Below are positions 1 through 9,336 of a stretch of DNA of 64,000 nt, piece by piece. The notes under the pieces are model-generated. The model did not search any database and was not told the origin of the DNA. It saw only the letters and a list, made by a program, of their open reading frames with translations. Source of the stretch: JACCZX01 sp963729165 (GTDB lineage Bacteria; Pseudomonadota; Gammaproteobacteria; Burkholderiales; Burkholderiaceae_F); NCBI GenBank assembly GCA_963729165.1, contig CAVSMM010000010.1:62001-126000 (forward strand), given 5' to 3'. The translations under genes were made by a program, and so were the position numbers. The first letter of the stretch is position 1; every line of letters starts with the position of its first letter.

Positions 1-500
1 CAAAATCGACCGCGAGACGCGGCAGATGCTGCAGCAGACATTCGATGCGGTCAACGTTCACTTCGGCCAATTGTTTCCGAAACTGTTCGGTGGCGGAGAG
101 GCCCGGCTGATCATGACCGGCGAGGAGATTCTCGATGCCGGGGTGCAGGTGATGGCGCAGCCGCCAGGCAAGCGGAACAGCACGATCCACCTGCTGTCGG
201 GTGGCGAGAAGGCGCTGACGGCGATTGCGCTTGGTCTTTGCGTTGTTCAAGCTGAACCCGGCTCCGTTTTGCCTGCTCGATGAGGTCGATGCGCCGCTGG
301 ATGATGCGAATACCGAGCGCTTCTGCCGCCTGGTCGAATCGATGACGGACAAGACACAGTTCATGTTCATCACGCACAACAAGATTTCGATGGAGATGGC
401 GCAGCAGTTGGTCGGCGTCACGATGCAGGAGCAAGGGGTGTCACGCATCGTCGCGGTCGATATCGACAGCGCCGTGCGGTTGACCGCCGAGGCCGCGTAG
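1..500 (+). CDS. smc: Chromosome segregation ATPase SMC, C-terminal end (partial, one frameshift)
   Basis: This is the C-terminal ATPase half-domain of the SMC protein that compacts and segregates chromosomes. The 5' end lies outside the window. The ABC signature LLSGGEKALTAIAL is near position 200-235, and the Walker B/D-loop stretch FCLLDEVDAPLDDAN is near 275-310. The signature and Walker B are in different frames, so one indel lies near 230-240; correcting it restores an unbroken SMC tail ending at the TAG at 498-500. The zipA start follows after 9 bases, so the two are probably co-transcribed, an order usual in Burkholderiales. Confidence 0.93.
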
Positions 501-509
501 CCCAGTGGC

Positions 510-1608
510 ATGAGACCGCTCACCTGGGTGCTGCTTGCGATTGCAGCTGTCTTGCTGATCGCGCTTTACCTATACGGTAAGTGGCAGGAACGCCGGTCGG
601 CTCGGCTGCATGGCGGCGACAGCGATCAGGAAGCTGGCACGATTGACCGCCCGTTGCCGGATCGTTCGAGTCTGGCGCGCAACGTGCGCAATTCCCGGAA
701 CAGCAGTCAGGCGGCCGTGCGAATCGAGCCGACGATGGGGCCTTCGCCCGAGCCCGACGCAAGCATCAGCGAACCCGTGGGGGATGACGCTTCCGCGGCG
801 ACACAGCCGGTCGGCGGGTGGGTCGAAGATGCGCTGCTCGATGTCATGCTCGAGCTGCGTTGCGTGCACGCGTTCGATGGCGTGGCCGCACTCGAGGCGC
901 GCGCACAGCTCGATCGGCTTGCGCTGCCATTGCCGATTCATCTGGCCGTGTGGGACAGCAAGGCCGGACGCTGGAGCTTGCCGGACCGCTTCGGCTTCTA
1001 TTCCGAGATGTTGATCGCGGTGCAGTTGGCCACGCGACGTCACTCGTTGGGTGAGATCGATGCGTCGCGCTTCATCGCGGCTGTTCAGCAGATCGCAGTA
1101 TCGATCGACGCAGATTTCGATCCGCCTGACGTTGCGCGCCTGGTGCATCAGGCGGCGGCACTCGATGCACTGTGCGCGCGCTTCGACGTGCAGATCACGC
1201 TGACACTGGAGGCACTCGCGGAGCCATGGAGCCACGCCAGCGTCGATGCAGCCGCGATTGAGGCAGGACTGAGTGGCGTGGAGCGCGAGCGTTGGGAGCG
1301 GGTCGACACGGAGCATCCGATCGCGCTTTCGATGACTTCGACGGCAGCGTTCCCCACGCAGCGGCTGGCGCTCGCGCTCGACCTCCCGCGCTCGAGCGCC
1401 GATCCATCGCCGTTATCGATACTGTTCGAAGTTGCGCATCAGCTCGCTGAACGCTTGAACGCGCGCGTCGTCGATGACAATGGCCGCATCGTGGAGTCCG
1501 CGGCGCAATCGGCGATTGAGTCTGAGCTGGAGAAGCTGGTCGGTGATATGCGTACGGCCGAGCATCGAGCCGGGTTCTACGCGCGCGCGCCGCCTGTACG
1601 TCGGCTGA
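510..1608 (+). CDS. zipA: Cell division protein ZipA (frameshift near the 3' end)
   Basis: ZipA is a membrane anchor that tethers FtsZ to the inner membrane at the division site. Residues 3-22 form one N-terminal membrane helix (LTWVLLAIAAVLLIALYLYG). A charged, low-complexity linker follows, and the last ~140 residues resemble the FtsZ-binding ZipA domain. The open frame overruns into ligA. Shifting frame near 1555-1562 gives the tail IEPGSTRARRLYVG and a stop at 1606-1608, just before the ligA ATG at 1616. The assignment rests on the helix, the domain order and the position between smc and ligA; ZipA sequences vary strongly, so confidence is slightly lower than for the neighbours. Confidence 0.85.
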
Positions 1609-1615
1609 CTCCGCG

Positions 1616-3627
1616 ATGGCGCACGCAAAGGCGCGGGCGAACGATATTCGGCGCCTGCGCGAGCAGATAGCGCAGGCAGATCATGATTACTACCTGCTCG
1701 ATCAGCCGACATTGCCGGACGCCGAGTACGACCGTTTGATGCGGGAGCTGCAAGCGCTCGAAGCCGCTCACCCGGAGCTGATCACGCCGGACTCGCCGAC
1801 ACAACGCGTCGGCGGCGCACCGAGCCGTGCGTTTCGCGAAGTTCGGCACGCGGCGCCGATGCTGTCGCTGAACAATGCATTCGACGAAGCGAGCGTCGTC
1901 GCTTTCGATGCGCGTGCCCGCGAGGGGCTGGCGCGCGCCGGGCGCCCGGTACAGCAGATCGAGTACGCATGCGAGCTCAAATTCGACGGCCTCGCCGTCA
2001 ATCTGCGCTACGAGCGCGGCGAGCTCGTTCTAGGCGCGACACGCGGTGATGGCGCGGTCGGCGAAGATGTCACCGCGAACATCCGCACGATTCGTGCGAT
2101 CCCGCTGCGCCTCGGCAAGCGCGCACCCTCTGTGCTTGAAGTTCGCGGTGAAGTGATGATGTTCAAGCGCGAGTTCGAGCGATTGAACGAGCGGCAGCGA
2201 GCGAAGGAACAGCGCGAGTATGCGAATCCGCGCAACGCGGCGGCAGGCGCGCTACGGCAGCTCGATCCTCGCATCACTGCGCAGCGCTCATTGCGCTTTT
2301 TTGCATACGGCCTGGGCGAGCTGCAAGGCGCCGCCGGAACCTGCAACGCATGCCGCGCTGCTTGACTGGCTCGTTGACCTTGGCGTACCGGTTGCGCGCG
2401 AGCGTGCGGTTGTCGACGGCGTCTCCGGTTGCGCGCGTTTCTACGAAGCGGTTGGCGAGCGGCGTTCGACGCTGCCATACGAGATCGACGGCGTGGTTTA
2501 CCGCGTCAATTCGCGCGCCGACCAGCAGCTGCTGGGTTACGTCTCGCGTGCACCGCGCTTTGCGATCGCGCACAAGTTCCCGGCGCAGGAAGCGGTGACG
2601 CAACTGATCGGCATCGATATCCAGGTTGGACGTACCGGTGCACTGACGCCGGTGGCGCGTCTTGCGCCGGTCTTTGTCGGCGGCGTGACGGTCACCAACG
2701 CCACGCTGCACAATGAAGACGAGATTCGCCGCAAGGACGTTCGAATCGGCGATACGGTCATCGTGCGGCGTGCCGGCGACGTCATTCCCGAAGTCGTTGC
2801 GGTGGTTCCCGAGCGCAGGCCGGACGGCGCCAAGGTGTTCAAGATGCCGGCCGCTGCCCGGTGTGCGCGTCGCGTGTTTATCGCGAGGAGGGCGAAGCCG
2901 TCACGTCGCTGCACCGGCGGGCTGGTCTGCGGTGCGCAGCGCAAGCAGGCGCTGCTGCACTTTGCCGAGCCGGCGCGCGCTCGACATCGAAGGGCTGGGC
3001 GACAAGATCGTCGATCAGCTGGTCGACAGTGGCCGCGTACATGCGCCGGCCGATCTGTTCGCGCTGGAGGCCGAAACGCTTGCCGCCCTCGACCGGATGG
3101 GAGGCAAATCGGCAGCGAACCTGGTGGCCGCGCTCGACCGCGCGCGCAGCACAACACTGGAGCGCTTCATTTACGCCCTCGGCATACGGCACGTCGGCGA
3201 GTCGACCGCGCGCGATCTGGCGCGTCACTTTGGCAGGCTCGACCCGATCATGCATGCATCAGAGGACGAGCTGCTGCAGGTTCCCGATGTCGGGCCGGTC
3301 GTTGCCGCATCGATCGCGCATTTTTTCGCTGAGGCGCATAACCGTCAAGGCATCGATCAACTGCGTGCTGTCGGGCGTTCAATGGCCCGAATCGCGATCC
3401 GGTGCGTGAGCCGGTCGGGCAAGCTGGCCGGCAAGACGTTCGTCATCACCGGTACATTGCCGACGTTAAAGCGCGACGATGCCAAATCGATGATCGAAGC
3501 GGCGGGCGGCAAAGTGTCCGGCTCAGTGTCGAAGAAAACCGACTATGTCGTCGCTGGCGAAGACGCCGGGTCGAAGCTCGCCAAGGCGCGCGAGCTCGAC
3601 GTGTCTATCATCGACGAAGCGCAATGA
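1616..3627 (+). CDS. ligA: NAD+-dependent DNA ligase LigA (several frameshifts)
   Basis: LigA seals nicks in replication and repair using NAD+. The domains appear in order: Ia/adenylation with the catalytic lysine motif ELKFDGLAVNLRY (near 1975), the OB fold (IDIQVGRTGALTPVARL near 2610), a four-cysteine zinc finger (near 2850-2930), helix-hairpin-helix repeats (3000-3350), and a BRCT domain (KLAGKTFVITGTLPTLKRDDA, near 3420). The frame changes near 2335, 2850, 2905 and 2980, always inside conserved sequence, so these are probably sequence errors. The frame stops with TGA at 3625, but the same frame continues QKMLGD to TAG at 3646, which looks like the normal ligase tail. About 670 residues is the usual family length. 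Confidence 0.93.
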
Positions 3628-3650
3628 CAAAAAATGCTGGGAGATTAGTT

Positions 3651-4370
3651 TTGTTCGCAATCATCGGCGGCAGCGGCCTGGCCAAGCTCACCGCGTTACA
3701 GAATCAGCGTCGGCAGGTGATGCGTACGCCCTACGGCGAGCCCTCGGGTGCATTGACATTCGGCGAGTTCGCCGGCGCCGGCGTCGTGTTCCTGGCACGT
3801 CACGGCTATGGCCACACGCTGTCGCCGCACGAGATCAACTATCGCGCCAATATCTGGGCGCTGAAGGAATTGAAAGTCGAAGGCGTGATCGCCGTGGCCA
3901 CTGTCGGCGGGATCCGCGACGATCTGGTGCCGGGCACTTTGGTGCTTCCCGATCAGATCATCGATTACACGCACAGCCGCAAGAGCACATTCTTCGAAGG
4001 TTCGGAGATGCCGGTGACCCATGTCGACTTCACGCAGCCGTATTCGCGACCGCTGCGCGCGACGTTTGACCGCCGCGGCCGCGGCCTGCAACGAGAAGCT
4101 GGTCGACGGCGCGGTTTACGCATGCACGCAGGGGCCGCGGCTCGAAACCGCGGCCGAGATCGAGCGCATCGCACGCGAAGGCGGTGACGTCGTTGGCATG
4201 ACCGGTATGCCCGAGGCGGTGCTGGCGCGCGAGGCGGGTCTGGAATATGCGTCACTTGCGGTGGTGATCAATCATGCCGCCGGCCGCAGAGACAGCGTGC
4301 ACGCAATCAAGCTGGAAGAGCTCGGAGAAGTGATGCATCAGAGCATCGTGCGGGCGGTGCGTGATTCTGA
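3651..4370 (+). CDS. S-methyl-5'-thioinosine / methylthioadenosine phosphorylase (frameshifts)
   Basis: This purine-nucleoside phosphorylase family member releases the base from methylthio-nucleosides in the methionine/polyamine salvage route. Seen: the phosphate-site start FAIIGGSGLAKL, HGYGHTLSPHEINYRANIWALK and the substrate-site region GDVVGMTGMPEAVLAREAGL. This pattern fits the methylthioinosine phosphorylase group of Pseudomonas and relatives, but the adenosine enzyme cannot be excluded. The TTG start at 3651 has GGGAG upstream at 3639-3643. There is a frameshift near 4065. A missing T near 4365 would restore the stop at 4368-4370 (ending RDF); as written, the frame runs on into def. 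Confidence 0.8.
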
Positions 4371-4392
4371 CATCGTTTTTCGAGAGGACGCC

Positions 4393-4935
4393 GTGATTCA
4401 AGACATTCTGCGGATGGGCGATCCGCGACTGCTGGAAGTGTCGCAACCGGTGCTCGATCTTCAAGCACCCGAGCTCAAGACACTGGTCGATGACATGTTC
4501 GAGACGATGCACGCGGCAAGCGGTGCCGGACTTGCGGCGCCGCAGATCGGCGTTCCGCTGCGCGTGGTGATCTTTGGCTACAGCGATCCTGAGGCGCGTA
4601 ATCCACGCTACCCCGATGCAGACCCGGTGCCGCAGACGATTCTGATCAATCCGGTGATCGAACCGTTGGGCAATGAAATCGAAGAAGGCTGGGAAGGGTG
4701 CTTGTCGGTGCCGGGGTTGCGCGGCGTCGTTCCGCGTCACGCGAGGATCCGCTACAGCGGGCTGGATCTGCAGGGGCGGTCAATCGATCGCGTCGTCGAC
4801 GGTTTCCATGCGCGTGTCGTGCAGCACGAATGCGATCATCTCGACGGCATTCTCTATCCAATGCGCGTGCGCGATTTTTCGCGCTTCGGCTACACCGACA
4901 TTCTGTTTCCCGAAATGGCTGAAGCCGACGATTGA
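4393..4935 (+). CDS. def: Peptide deformylase
   Basis: Deformylase removes the formyl group from new proteins' N-terminal methionine. All three metal/active-site motifs are present: GAGLAAPQIG, EGCLSVPG and QHECDHLDGIL. The GTG start at 4393 is chosen because GAGAGGA lies 6-7 bases upstream and VIQDILRMGDPRLLEVS is the normal N-terminus. About 180 residues is the normal length. The upstream phosphorylase reads into it without a stop, probably because of an indel. Its 3' end overlaps the convergent glnD by about 46 bases. Confidence 0.93.
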   Translation: MIQDILRMGDPRLLEVSQPVLDLQAPELKTLVDDMFETMHAASGAGLAAPQIGVPLRVVIFGYSDPEARNPRYPDADPVPQTILINPVIEPLGNEIEEGWEGCLSVPGLRGVVPRHARIRYSGLDLQGRSIDRVVDGFHARVVQHECDHLDGILYPMRVRDFSRFGYTDILFPEMAEADD

Positions 4936-7502
4936 TGCGGCGCTGCGAGCGCGTCGAGAAGGTCGCTTTCGATCGCAAGCTGACCCTTGGCTGAAGCGAG
5001 CTCAGCGCCCGAGATCAGAAACACGTCTTCCGCGCGCTCGCCGAGCGTCAGCACCTTGGCGGTGTGTACCTCGAGTTCGTGCTTCGCGAGCACGCGGGCA
5101 ATCGAATACAACAACCCAAGGCGGTCGGTGGCGACCACCGATAACAGATGGCGCGATCCGCGCTCGTCTGGCTGCAGCTGCACAGTCGGCGAAACCGGGA
5201 ACTGACGCGATTGCCGCGATTGCCGGTACTTTTCCGGTGGCGCGGGTGCGGGCAGCTCGTGCTCCTTCGATATCCACTCTGCGAGCTCGTGCTCGATCTG
5301 GCTTAACAGCTCGCGATAGTGGCGTGCGTGGCCGTGATCGGTGACAAGGAAAGTGTCGAGGGCATAACCATGGCGTGTCGTGTGCACGCGTGCGTCGAGA
5401 ATGCTCAGGTTGCGGCTGTCGAAGTAGCCGCAGACGCGCGCGAACAAACCTTTCTGGTCCTTGACATAGATCAGCACCTCGGCGCCTTCACCGATGCGCG
5501 CCAGGCGAGCGCGCACGATCGGCCGCTCACTGTCGACTCTGCTGAACAGCGAGCGTGTGTGCCACGCAATGTCCTGCGCGCTGTGCCGGAGGAAGTAAAC
5601 GACGTCGAGCTGTTGCCAGAGCGCATCTCGCGCGTCGTCCGACAACCCGTACAGCCGCAAGATGCGGATCGCTTCCTGTTTGCGGCCCTCGAGCACCGCA
5701 GTTGGCGCGACCGTTCCACCGCCGAGCAGCCGCCTCGTCGAGCGAAACAAGTCCTCGAGCAGCTTGCCCTTCCACGCATTCCATACTTTTGGGCTGGTGC
5801 CGCGAATATCGGCGACCGTCAGCAAATACAGCGCGATCAGCGTGCGCTCGTCCTTGACTCGCTGCGCGAAGCGCTCGATCACGGCGGGATCGGCAAGGTC
5901 CTGTTTTTGCGCCACCTGCGAAAGCAGCAGGTGCTGCGCCACCAGAAACTCGACGAGCGCTGTATCGGCGCGTTCGAGCCCGTGATCGCGACAGAATTTG
6001 CGCGCATCTCGACTGCCGAGATCGCTGTGATCGCCGCCGCGGCCTTTCGCGATGTCGTGAAAAATTGCGGCGATGTAAAGCACCCACGGTCTGTCGAAGT
6101 CCGCCATCAGCTGGCTGCACAGCGGATATTCATGGGCGTGCTCGGAAAGGGTGAACCGACGCAGGTTGCGCAGCACCTGCAGGATGTGCTGATCGACCGT
6201 GTAGACATGGAACAGGTCGTGCTGCATCTGCCCGACGATGCGTCGGAACACCGGCAGGTACCGGCCGAGAACCGACAAGTCGTTCATGCGGCGCAGCTCG
6301 TGCAACACACCTTTGGGTTGTTGCAGCAGTGCGATGAACGTCGCGCGGTTGGCCGGGTCGCGACGGTAGCGTGCGTCGACCCTGACGCGTGCGTGCCATA
6401 GCGCGCGCATCAGCTGCGCAGACATCCCTTTGAGCTCGCGATGCTGCGCCATCAGCAGGAACGCACGCAAAATACCGTTCGGGTCGCTCTCTAAGCCGCC
6501 TTCGTGCGCCAGATCGAGCAGTTCGTTGCGCACGACGAAAGTCGCGTCGAGCGCTCGCGCTTCGCTTTGCTCACGTCCAAAGAGACGGTGCTCCATGTTC
6601 TGCAGCAAAATCGTATTCATTTGTGTGACGACTTTGGCCGAGCGGTAATAGTGCTGCATCAGTACTTCGCTCGGACGACAATTGGCGGTCGCGTGAATCG
6701 AGCTCATCTGCGCGACTGCATCCTGCACATCGAACACAAGGCGGTCCTCACGGCGCCCTGTCACCAGATGCAGACGCGCGCGAATTTCCTTGATGCGCCG
6801 CTCGCTGCGCCGAATGATGCGGGCTTCCTCGTCAGTGATGAACCCGCGCCGAGCCAGCTCGGCCCAGCTGCCGCCGTAACCGCTTGCACGGGCCACCCAG
6901 ACCACGACTTGCAGGTCGCGCAGACCGCCGGGACTTTCTTTGACATTGGGCTCGAGGCTGTATGGCGCTTCGTCGTACTTGATGTGCCGATGCTGCTGCT
7001 CGAGCAGCTTGGCGCGGAAGTACGCCTCGCGGTCAAGTGACGCGACGACTGCACGTGAAAACGCAACGTATCGTGAACGCGCGCCGGCCAGCAGTCGCGA
7101 CTCGAGCATCGCAGTAAGAATCGTGATGTCGCGCCGGGCCTCGACAACGCACTCGTCGAGCGTTCGTACGCTGTGCCCGAGCGGAACGCCGAGGTCCCAC
7201 AGCAGGCTGACCAGATTCTCGATGGTGCGTGCGTCATCTTCGGTTGCCGGCTGATTGAGCAGGATCAACACATCGACGTCGGAGTGCGGAAACAGCTCGC
7301 CGCGACCGTAACCACCCACCGCGATCAGCGCCGCGCGCGCCGTGATACCGCTCGCTTCGGCCACTTCCCGCAACAGGCGGTCGACCGAGCGCGACAAGCC
7401 GCGCAGCAAGGCGTCAGCCGAGCCGCCGGCGTTAAAGCGTTGGATGAGGTTTGCGCGCTCTTGCCGCAGGCGATCGCGCAGCTTGAACGCGATGTCGTTC
7501 AC
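4890..7502 (-). CDS. glnD: [Protein-PII] uridylyltransferase / uridylyl-removing enzyme GlnD
   Basis: GlnD senses glutamine and uridylylates or de-uridylylates PII proteins, controlling nitrogen assimilation. The gene is intact at 870 residues, the normal size. From the N-terminus: a nucleotidyltransferase domain with GGYGRGELFPHSDVDVLIL, a PII-UTase linker, an HD domain (FHDIAKGRGGDHSDLG) for the removing activity, and two C-terminal ACT domains (around residues 690 and 800) for glutamine binding. It lies 6 bases downstream of leftward map and is probably in the same transcript. A large open frame on the opposite strand (5319-6401) is a shadow. Confidence 0.97.
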   Translation of the reverse strand: MNDIAFKLRDRLRQERANLIQRFNAGGSADALLRGLSRSVDRLLREVAEASGITARAALIAVGGYGRGELFPHSDVDVLILLNQPATEDDARTIENLVSLLWDLGVPLGHSVRTLDECVVEARRDITILTAMLESRLLAGARSRYVAFSRAVVASLDREAYFRAKLLEQQHRHIKYDEAPYSLEPNVKESPGGLRDLQVVVWVARASGYGGSWAELARRGFITDEEARIIRRSERRIKEIRARLHLVTGRREDRLVFDVQDAVAQMSSIHATANCRPSEVLMQHYYRSAKVVTQMNTILLQNMEHRLFGREQSEARALDATFVVRNELLDLAHEGGLESDPNGILRAFLLMAQHRELKGMSAQLMRALWHARVRVDARYRRDPANRATFIALLQQPKGVLHELRRMNDLSVLGRYLPVFRRIVGQMQHDLFHVYTVDQHILQVLRNLRRFTLSEHAHEYPLCSQLMADFDRPWVLYIAAIFHDIAKGRGGDHSDLGSRDARKFCRDHGLERADTALVEFLVAQHLLLSQVAQKQDLADPAVIERFAQRVKDERTLIALYLLTVADIRGTSPKVWNAWKGKLLEDLFRSTRRLLGGGTVAPTAVLEGRKQEAIRILRLYGLSDDARDALWQQLDVVYFLRHSAQDIAWHTRSLFSRVDSERPIVRARLARIGEGAEVLIYVKDQKGLFARVCGYFDSRNLSILDARVHTTRHGYALDTFLVTDHGHARHYRELLSQIEHELAEWISKEHELPAPAPPEKYRQSRQSRQFPVSPTVQLQPDERGSRHLLSVVATDRLGLLYSIARVLAKHELEVHTAKVLTLGERAEDVFLISGAELASAKGQLAIESDLLDALAAPHQSSASAISGNRMSV

Positions 7503-7508
7503 AAGGAA

Positions 7509-8351
7509 CTACGCCGGCGCGTGCTCGTGCTCGCGCGCCTCTGCATTTCTTTGCTGAATGAACGCTGGCAGAGCGGGTGAGCCCGCCGAAAGCGTCATCA
7601 CTTCGTAGCCGGATTCGGTGACCAGCACCGTGTGCTCCCATTGAGCCGACAGCGAATGATCTTTCGTCACGATCGTCCAGCCGTCCGCCAGCTCCTTGAT
7701 CTCGCGGCGTCCGGCGTTGATCATCGGCTCGACAGTGAAGATCATCCCCGCTGTGAGCGGCTCCAGCGTGCCGGGCTTGCCGTAATGCAGGATCTGCGGC
7801 TCTTCGTGGAACTTGCGGCCGATGCCGTGACCGCAGAATTCGCGCACCACGCTGTATCCGTTTTTCTCGGCGTGCACCTGGATCGCGTGGCCGATGTCGC
7901 CGATCGTTGCGCCTGGTTTCACTTGCGCGATGCCCAGCCACATGCAGTCATACGTGACCTCGCTCAATCGCCGCGCGGCAATCGACGGCTCGCCGACAAA
8001 GTACATGCGGCTGGTATCGCCGTGAAAGCCATCCTTGATGACCGTCACGTCAATGTTCAGGACATCGCCGTTCTTCAGCGCTTTGTCCCCCGGGATGCCA
8101 TGGCACACCTGGTGATTGACCGAAGTGCAGATCGCCTTTGGAAAAGGGCGATACCCTGGCGGGGCGTAGTTCAGCGGCGCCGGTATCGTCTTCTGCACAT
8201 GGGTCATGTAGTCATGGCAAAGCCGGTCGAGCTCACCGGTGGTGACGCCGGGCTTGACATGGGGCGCGACGAAGTCGAGCACTTCCGAGGCCAGCCGGCC
8301 GGCGACGCGCATTCCGGCGATTTCTTCGACTGTCTTGATTACGATGGCCAT
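7509..8351 (-). CDS. map: Type I methionine aminopeptidase
   Basis: Map removes the initiator methionine after deformylation. It is intact at 280 residues. The dinuclear-metal ligands sit in the expected motifs: NIDVTVIKDGFHGDTSRMY (two aspartates), EFCGHGIGRKFHEEP (histidine), IFTVEPMIN (glutamate) and QWEHTVLVTESG (glutamate). The C-terminus is slightly extended compared with the ~264-residue E. coli form. It is transcribed divergently from rpsB, the common arrangement in proteobacteria, and is followed closely by glnD. Confidence 0.97.
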   Translation of the reverse strand: MAIVIKTVEEIAGMRVAGRLASEVLDFVAPHVKPGVTTGELDRLCHDYMTHVQKTIPAPLNYAPPGYRPFPKAICTSVNHQVCHGIPGDKALKNGDVLNIDVTVIKDGFHGDTSRMYFVGEPSIAARRLSEVTYDCMWLGIAQVKPGATIGDIGHAIQVHAEKNGYSVVREFCGHGIGRKFHEEPQILHYGKPGTLEPLTAGMIFTVEPMINAGRREIKELADGWTIVTKDHSLSAQWEHTVLVTESGYEVMTLSAGSPALPAFIQQRNAEAREHEHAPA

Positions 8352-8378
8352 TGAAGTGGGTCTTTCGTCCGAGTTCGC

Positions 8379-8384
8379 TATAAT
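8379..8384 (+). promoter_or_regulatory. Probable -10 element (TATAAT) of the rpsB super-operon
   Basis: A perfect TATAAT lies in the divergent map/rpsB gap, 132 bases ahead of the rpsB ATG. No good -35 hexamer is found at 16-18 bases; the best TTGAAG (8351-8356) is 22 bases upstream, which is too far. The -10 call rests on its exact match and position. Confidence 0.55.
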
Positions 8385-8442
8385 ATCCGGCTACTTGCGG
8401 CTCTGAGCGACGAAAAGCAGCAAGAAATCACGCACGGCATTC

Positions 8443-8509
8443 CCAAGGTGCGGGCTAAGACCAAAAAGTCCAGTCCGCCTCGATGTCCGTGCCGGATCTA
8501 ACCTTGGAG
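8443..8509 (+). promoter_or_regulatory. Possible rpsB leader pairing that covers the Shine-Dalgarno
   Basis: CCAAGGT at 8443-8449 is the exact reverse complement of ACCTTGG at 8501-8507. The second arm overlaps the first half of the ribosome-binding site (GGAG, 8506-8509), 7 bases before the rpsB ATG. In the mRNA this could occlude initiation. S2 autoregulates through its leader in gammaproteobacteria; whether this leader is equivalent is inference. Confidence 0.35.
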
Positions 8510-8516
8510 AACTTAG

Positions 8517-9269
8517 ATGTCGGTAACGATGCGTCAAATGCTGGAAGCCGGGGTCCACTTTGGACACCAGACGCGCTTCTGGAATCCGAAAATGGCACCG
8601 TTCATTTTCGGCCACCGCAACAAGATTCACATCATCAACCTCGAGCGCACGCTCGATCAGTTTCAGGCGGCGACCAAGTTCGTGCGCCAACTGGCGAGCA
8701 ATCGCGGCACCATCCTGTTTGTAGGCACCAAGCGCCAGGCACGCGAGACGATTGTCGAAGAAGCGCAGCGCGCCGGCATGCCGTTCGTCGACCAGCGCTG
8801 GCTGGGCGGGATGCTGACCAACTTCAAGACGGTCAAGGTGTCGATCAAGCGGCTTAAAGAGATGGAGCAGATCGTCGCCGACAACGGCACCGAGCGCATG
8901 TCGAAGAAAGAGGCGCTCGATTTTCAGCGCGAGATCGAAAAGCACAACAAGGCGATCGGCGGTATCAAGGACATGAACGCGCTGCCTGACGCGCTGTTCG
9001 TGATCGACGTCGGTTATCACAAGATCGCGATTCTGGAGGCCGCCAAGCTCGGCATTCCGGTCGTAGCGGTGGTTGACACCAACCACTCGCCGGAGAACAT
9101 CGCGTATGTGATCCCTGGCAACGACGATTCGAGCCGCGCGGTGCGACTTTACGCGCGCGGCATCGCCGATGCTGTCCTCGAGGGCAAGGCAGCGGCGCTG
9201 CAAGGCGTCGTGCAGGCTGCAGCCAGCGACAACGACGAGGAGTTCGTCGAAGTGAACGAAGGGCAGTAG
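8517..9269 (+). CDS. rpsB: 30S ribosomal protein S2
   Basis: S2 is a component of the small ribosomal subunit. It is intact at 250 residues. The hallmark start MRQMLEAGVHFGHQTRFWNPKM and the region TNFKTVKVSIKRLKEME are clear. The ATG start is set by GGAG 7 bases upstream. It is the first gene of the long operon running to rnhB and is followed by an attenuator-like hairpin before tsf. Confidence 0.98.
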   Translation: MSVTMRQMLEAGVHFGHQTRFWNPKMAPFIFGHRNKIHIINLERTLDQFQAATKFVRQLASNRGTILFVGTKRQARETIVEEAQRAGMPFVDQRWLGGMLTNFKTVKVSIKRLKEMEQIVADNGTERMSKKEALDFQREIEKHNKAIGGIKDMNALPDALFVIDVGYHKIAILEAAKLGIPVVAVVDTNHSPENIAYVIPGNDDSSRAVRLYARGIADAVLEGKAAALQGVVQAAASDNDEEFVEVNEGQ

Positions 9270-9290
9270 CCTCGTAGAGCTCAAGGCTTG

Positions 9291-9314
9291 GAAGGGGGCG
9301 CAAGCCCCTTTTTT
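9291..9314 (+). terminator. rpsB-tsf intergenic hairpin with T-tract (attenuator)
   Basis: The stem GGGGC (9295-9299) / GCCCC (9304-9308) with a GCAA tetraloop is followed by six T (9309-9314); A-T pairs can lengthen the stem. It sits 23 bases before the tsf ATG, so it probably acts as a partial terminator that sets the S2:EF-Ts ratio, as known for E. coli rpsB-tsf. Confidence 0.75.
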
Positions 9315-9336
9315 GTAGAACAGATTAGGAGTGGTG

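Noticed and set aside
5319..6401. A 360-codon open frame on the + strand
   Set aside because: It lies wholly antisense to intact glnD, which has full-length family similarity; high GC makes long shadow frames common.
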